From Candidatus Staskawiczbacteria bacterium RIFCSPHIGHO2_02_FULL_34_10 (GTDB taxonomy: Bacteria > Patescibacteriota > Minisyncoccia > Minisyncoccales > Staskawiczbacteraceae): a stretch of 22,204 bases of DNA. The stretch covers positions 7,869-30,072 of the forward strand of contig MHOR01000023.1 of NCBI GenBank assembly GCA_001821915.1. Reading direction: 5' to 3'. The translations under genes and the position numbers were made by a program. Shown piece by piece: positions 19,511-22,204 of this stretch; within the stretch, counting starts at the first letter, position 1; each line of letters opens with the position of its first letter. Below the pieces are notes generated by a model. It was not told where the DNA came from and made no database searches. It worked only from the letters and a program-made list of their open reading frames with translations.

Positions 19511-21319
19511 ATGTTTAGACAACAAACAAGAAAATCCTTCGACAAACTCAGGACAAGACCCTTCGACTCCGGACACTCGGCTGAGCTCAGTCGAAGTCCT
19601 CAGGCAAAGCCTGCTGGAACCCAGGGTAAAACGGAAAACAATCTAAAAATAATTCCTCTTGGAGGAATGGAAGAAGTCGGCAGAAACATGACGATTTTTG
19701 AATATGGCCAAGATATTGTCATTTTAGATATGGGTCTACAATTCCCCGAAGAAGATATGCCCGGAATTGATTATGTAATTCCAAATGTAGAATATTTAAA
19801 AGGCAAAGAAAAGAATATTAAGGCGGTAATTTTTTCACATGGCCATTTAGACCATATTGGAGCTGCCCCAATTTTACTAAAAAAATTAAATTATCCCCAA
19901 AGTATTGGCAGACCATTAACCTTAGAAATGATAAAACACCGGATGGAAGACTTTGATAAAAATAGCTCGAAAAAATTAAAAACAACTTATATAAAATCCT
20001 TAGACGAAAAAATTAACCTAGGAAATTTTAAATTATCATTTTTTCAAATTGATCACGCTATTATGGACGCTGTAGGAGTTGTTTTAGAGACTCCAGTTGC
20101 AACTATAGTGCACCCTGGAGACTGGACTATAGAAAAAGACCCCATTGGTAGAGATGTTATACACTATCATCACTTAGCTAACCTAAAAAGGCCTACTATT
20201 TTAATGTTGGAAGCCTTAGGGGCAATAAATATCAAAACCCCCGTAACTGAACAAGAAATGTTAGGCAATATAAATAAACTAATTGGACAAGCTCCGGGCA
20301 GAACTATTATTGCCACATTTTCTAGCCAAATAGAAAGAATTAAACAAATATTAGAATTTGCCACTCATACAGGAAAAAAAGTTGCCCTAGACGGATTTTC
20401 TATGAAGTTAAATATTGAACTTGCCACAAAACTAGGCTATATAAAAGTGCCAAAAGGAGTTATTATTCCGGTAGATAAAGCACAAGATTATCCGGATAAT
20501 AAAGTAGTAATTATTTGTACAGGAGCTCAAGGAGAAGAAATGGCGGCCTTGCCAAGAATTATTGCAGGAAATCACAAATATATTAAAATAAAAAAAGAAG
20601 ACACTATTATATTTTCTTCTTCAGTTATTCCAGGAAACGAAAGAACCGTACAAAGGGTAAAAGACAATATTTATCGCCTTTCTGACAATGTATATCATAA
20701 TGACATTATGAATGTACACGCTTCAGGACACACTAATATAGATGGTATTAAACAAATGCTTAATGAGGTAAAACCAGATTACTTCATTCCCGTTTATGGA
20801 AATCACTTTATGCTAAAAGAATGCGCAAGAATAGCTTATGGAATGGGATTTAAAAAAGATAAAGTATTTGTGCCTGATAATGGATCTGTGATAAAATTTA
20901 CTAATCTACCTATAAACGCAGGACTAAAAGCGGAAATTCTAAAAGAAAAAGTTCCTTCAAATTATGTTTTTGTTGACGGACTTGGAGTGGGAGATGTAGG
21001 AGAAATAGTTTTAAGAGACCGCCAAATTTTAGCTGAAGATGGAATGTTTGTAATTGTTGCTGTAATTGATAGACAAACAGGAAAAGTAAAAGGCTCTCCA
21101 GATATAATATCTCGTGGTTTTGTGTACTTAAGGGAATCAAAAGATTTGCTCAGCCAAACCAGAAAAAAAGTAATTGAAATTGTAAATAAAACAGCTGGGC
21201 AAGGAGGAGCCGTAAATTGGGTTTATGTAAAAGATGAGATAAGAAATAAAGTCGGCGATTTTCTCTTTGCAAAAACCGAACGAAGGCCCATGATTTTACC
21301 AGTGGTAATTGAAGTGTAA
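19511..21319 (+). CDS. rnj: Ribonuclease J with repeat-encoded N-terminal extension
   Basis: A 602-residue metallo-beta-lactamase/beta-CASP ribonuclease that processes and degrades mRNA from the 5' end. From about residue 44 it follows the family: NLKIIPLGGMEEVGRNM, HGHLDHIGAAPILLKK (zinc site), DHAIMDAVG, VHPGDW, the beta-CASP part with NVHASGHTNIDGIKQML and VPDNGSVIKF, and the C-terminal domain ending RRPMILPVVIEV. The motif where homologues read DSTNA is LEALGAIN here, with Glu in place of Asp. Residues ~9-34 (SFDKLRTRPFDSGHSAELSR) are encoded by a GC-rich repeat (19536-19612). ATG 19511 has no Shine-Dalgarno sequence; a start after the repeat is not obvious. Confidence 0.96.
   Translation: MFRQQTRKSFDKLRTRPFDSGHSAELSRSPQAKPAGTQGKTENNLKIIPLGGMEEVGRNMTIFEYGQDIVILDMGLQFPEEDMPGIDYVIPNVEYLKGKEKNIKAVIFSHGHLDHIGAAPILLKKLNYPQSIGRPLTLEMIKHRMEDFDKNSSKKLKTTYIKSLDEKINLGNFKLSFFQIDHAIMDAVGVVLETPVATIVHPGDWTIEKDPIGRDVIHYHHLANLKRPTILMLEALGAINIKTPVTEQEMLGNINKLIGQAPGRTIIATFSSQIERIKQILEFATHTGKKVALDGFSMKLNIELATKLGYIKVPKGVIIPVDKAQDYPDNKVVIICTGAQGEEMAALPRIIAGNHKYIKIKKEDTIIFSSSVIPGNERTVQRVKDNIYRLSDNVYHNDIMNVHASGHTNIDGIKQMLNEVKPDYFIPVYGNHFMLKECARIAYGMGFKKDKVFVPDNGSVIKFTNLPINAGLKAEILKEKVPSNYVFVDGLGVGDVGEIVLRDRQILAEDGMFVIVAVIDRQTGKVKGSPDIISRGFVYLRESKDLLSQTRKKVIEIVNKTAGQGGAVNWVYVKDEIRNKVGDFLFAKTERRPMILPVVIEV
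19536..19612 (+). repeat. GC-rich cttcgac palindromic repeat at the start of rnj
   Basis: CCTTCGACAAACTCAGGACA and CCCTTCGACTCCGG are direct variants; CTTCGACT (19561-19568) pairs with AGTCGAAG (19589-19596), and CTGAGCTCAG (19581-19590) is self-complementary. Its translation (FDKLRT, FDSGHSAELSR) resembles a repeat seen in proteins of several phyla (recalled). Confidence 0.75.
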
Positions 21320-21322
21320 AAA

Positions 21323-21445
21323 TGAAATTTTGAATTCTGAATTTTGAATTTCGAATAAAATCAGAATTTTTAATTTTTAAAACGTGTTTCAAAATTAAGT
21401 CATTCGAAATTTATTCAAAATTCGAGTTTCGAAATTCGAAATTAA
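21323..21445. repeat. Intergenic AT palindrome R4
   Basis: Between rnj and trpS. The core TAAAACGTGTTTCAAAATTA (from 21378) followed by CATTCGAAATTTATT is almost the same as in R2 (4501 onward), with aattttgaattc and aattcgaaatt words on the two arms. Confidence 0.75.
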
Positions 21446-21449
21446 AGTT

Positions 21450-22204
21450 ATGCGTATCGTATCTGGCATTCAGCCAACAAGCCAAATTCATATTGGAAAT
21501 TATTTAGGAGCCATTAAACAATGGATAGAGCTTCAAGAAAAAAATGAATGTGTTTTCTTTATTGCTGATTTGCATGCGTTGACTATTCCCTACGATCCAA
21601 AAAAAATACAGAATTCAATTAAAGATACGGTTATTGCGTATATTGCTACTGGTTTAAATCCTGATACCTCAATTATTTTTGTGCAATCTCAAATAAAAGA
21701 GCACGCAGAGCTTTGTTGGCTTTTAAATACTATTTGCCCTATTGGAGAACTGCAACGAATGACGCAGTACAAAGACAAGTCTGCCAAATTTAAAGAAAAC
21801 ATAAACGCTGGCCTATTTGATTATCCTGTTTTAATGTCAGCCGATATTTTGCTTTATAAAGGCGAATCCGTTCCTGTCGGCCGCGATCAAGAGCAACACA
21901 TTGAACTAACCAGATCGCTTGCGAAAAAATTTAATCAAAAATTTGGGCAAACTTTTAAAGAACCTTCGTCACTCATATTAAAGGAAGGCTCTAAAATAAT
22001 GAGTTTGACCGATCCAAAAAAGAAAATGTCAAAGTCCGACGATCCTAAAAGCTGCATATTTTTATTTGACGAACCAAAAGATATTGAGAAAAAAGTTATG
22101 TCGGCCCAAACTGACTCTGGCAAAGACGTGACGTATAACATCACAAAAAAACCAGGTATTTCCAATCTTCTTACCATATATAGTTTGATAAAAAACACTA
22201 CCAC
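21450..22204 (+). CDS. trpS: Tryptophanyl-tRNA synthetase, N-terminal part
   Basis: A class I aminoacyl-tRNA synthetase cut by the right edge; 251 codons visible. The protein starts MRIVSGIQPTSQIHIGNYLG, which contains the HIGH-type motif (HIGN, residues 14-17). The TrpRS/TyrRS fold is clear from FFIADLHALT, QSQIKEHAELCWLLNTICPIGELQRMTQYKDK, YPVLMSADILLYKGESVPVGRDQEQHIELTR, and the KMSKS loop at about residue 193. It charges tRNA-Trp. ATG 21450 follows repeat R4 directly, with no Shine-Dalgarno sequence. No defects are seen in the visible part. Confidence 0.98.
   Translation, partial: MRIVSGIQPTSQIHIGNYLGAIKQWIELQEKNECVFFIADLHALTIPYDPKKIQNSIKDTVIAYIATGLNPDTSIIFVQSQIKEHAELCWLLNTICPIGELQRMTQYKDKSAKFKENINAGLFDYPVLMSADILLYKGESVPVGRDQEQHIELTRSLAKKFNQKFGQTFKEPSSLILKEGSKIMSLTDPKKKMSKSDDPKSCIFLFDEPKDIEKKVMSAQTDSGKDVTYNITKKPGISNLLTIYSLIKNTT

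Noticed and set aside
1..22204. CRISPR array
   Set aside because: The repeats found are inverted or tandem words without regular spacers, and no cas genes are present.

Overview
The window is an AT-rich (roughly one-third G+C by eye) bacterial chromosome segment. The gene set suggests a Candidate Phyla Radiation (Patescibacteria, probably Parcubacteria-like) genome: DUF5674, a cupin-type glucose-6-phosphate isomerase, a stand-alone RNA polymerase alpha-CTD protein, a SpoVG carrying a zinc ribbon, LemA/HtpX, and a peptidoglycan-binding domain inside an oligopeptide-binding protein. This lineage call is inference; there is no rRNA or other marker here to prove it.

Layout. Positions 1-10,400 are read mostly on the minus strand: the N-terminus of a quinone-oxidoreductase-like dehydrogenase (cut by the edge), a MarR regulator with a palindromic operator, a tRNA-Ser locus that appears to be a tRNA gene broken by palindromic insertions, uppP, two small conserved genes (one DUF5674), htpX-lemA, a double zf-TFIIB protein, an alpha-CTD protein, a small unknown gene, groEL-groES, a short structured transcript on the plus strand, spoVG, and a two-gene membrane-protein operon. 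From 10,456 to 13,692 (minus) come uvrA and a 64-residue unknown. From 13,807 (plus) come uvrC, a 60-residue gene with a consensus promoter and its own terminator, a four-TM phage-holin-IV-family protein, secG, the oligopeptide-binding protein, the cupin isomerase, tRNA-Leu(CAG), RNase J and the start of trpS.

Two styles of gene are visible. Housekeeping genes (groES/EL, uvrA, uvrC, rnj, trpS, htpX, lemA) mostly lack a Shine-Dalgarno sequence and are separated by AT-rich inverted repeats. Several short or accessory genes (alpha-CTD gene, 89-residue gene, spoVG, the two membrane genes, the 64- and 60-residue genes) have a strong Shine-Dalgarno sequence, and most also have a recognisable sigma70-type promoter and their own hairpin-plus-T-tract terminator.

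The most unusual layer is the repeats. Several families of small palindromes lie between genes, reach into gene ends (marR, lemA), sit inside coding sequences without breaking the frame (a perfect 38-bp palindrome in uppP; others in uvrA, uvrC and at the start of rnj), and appear to have split a tRNA-Ser gene into three pieces, with an intact tRNA-Ser(GGA) lying inside the larger insertion. Short tandem-word tracts also interrupt uvrC in frame. These gene-tolerated palindromes are the best candidate here for something little described.
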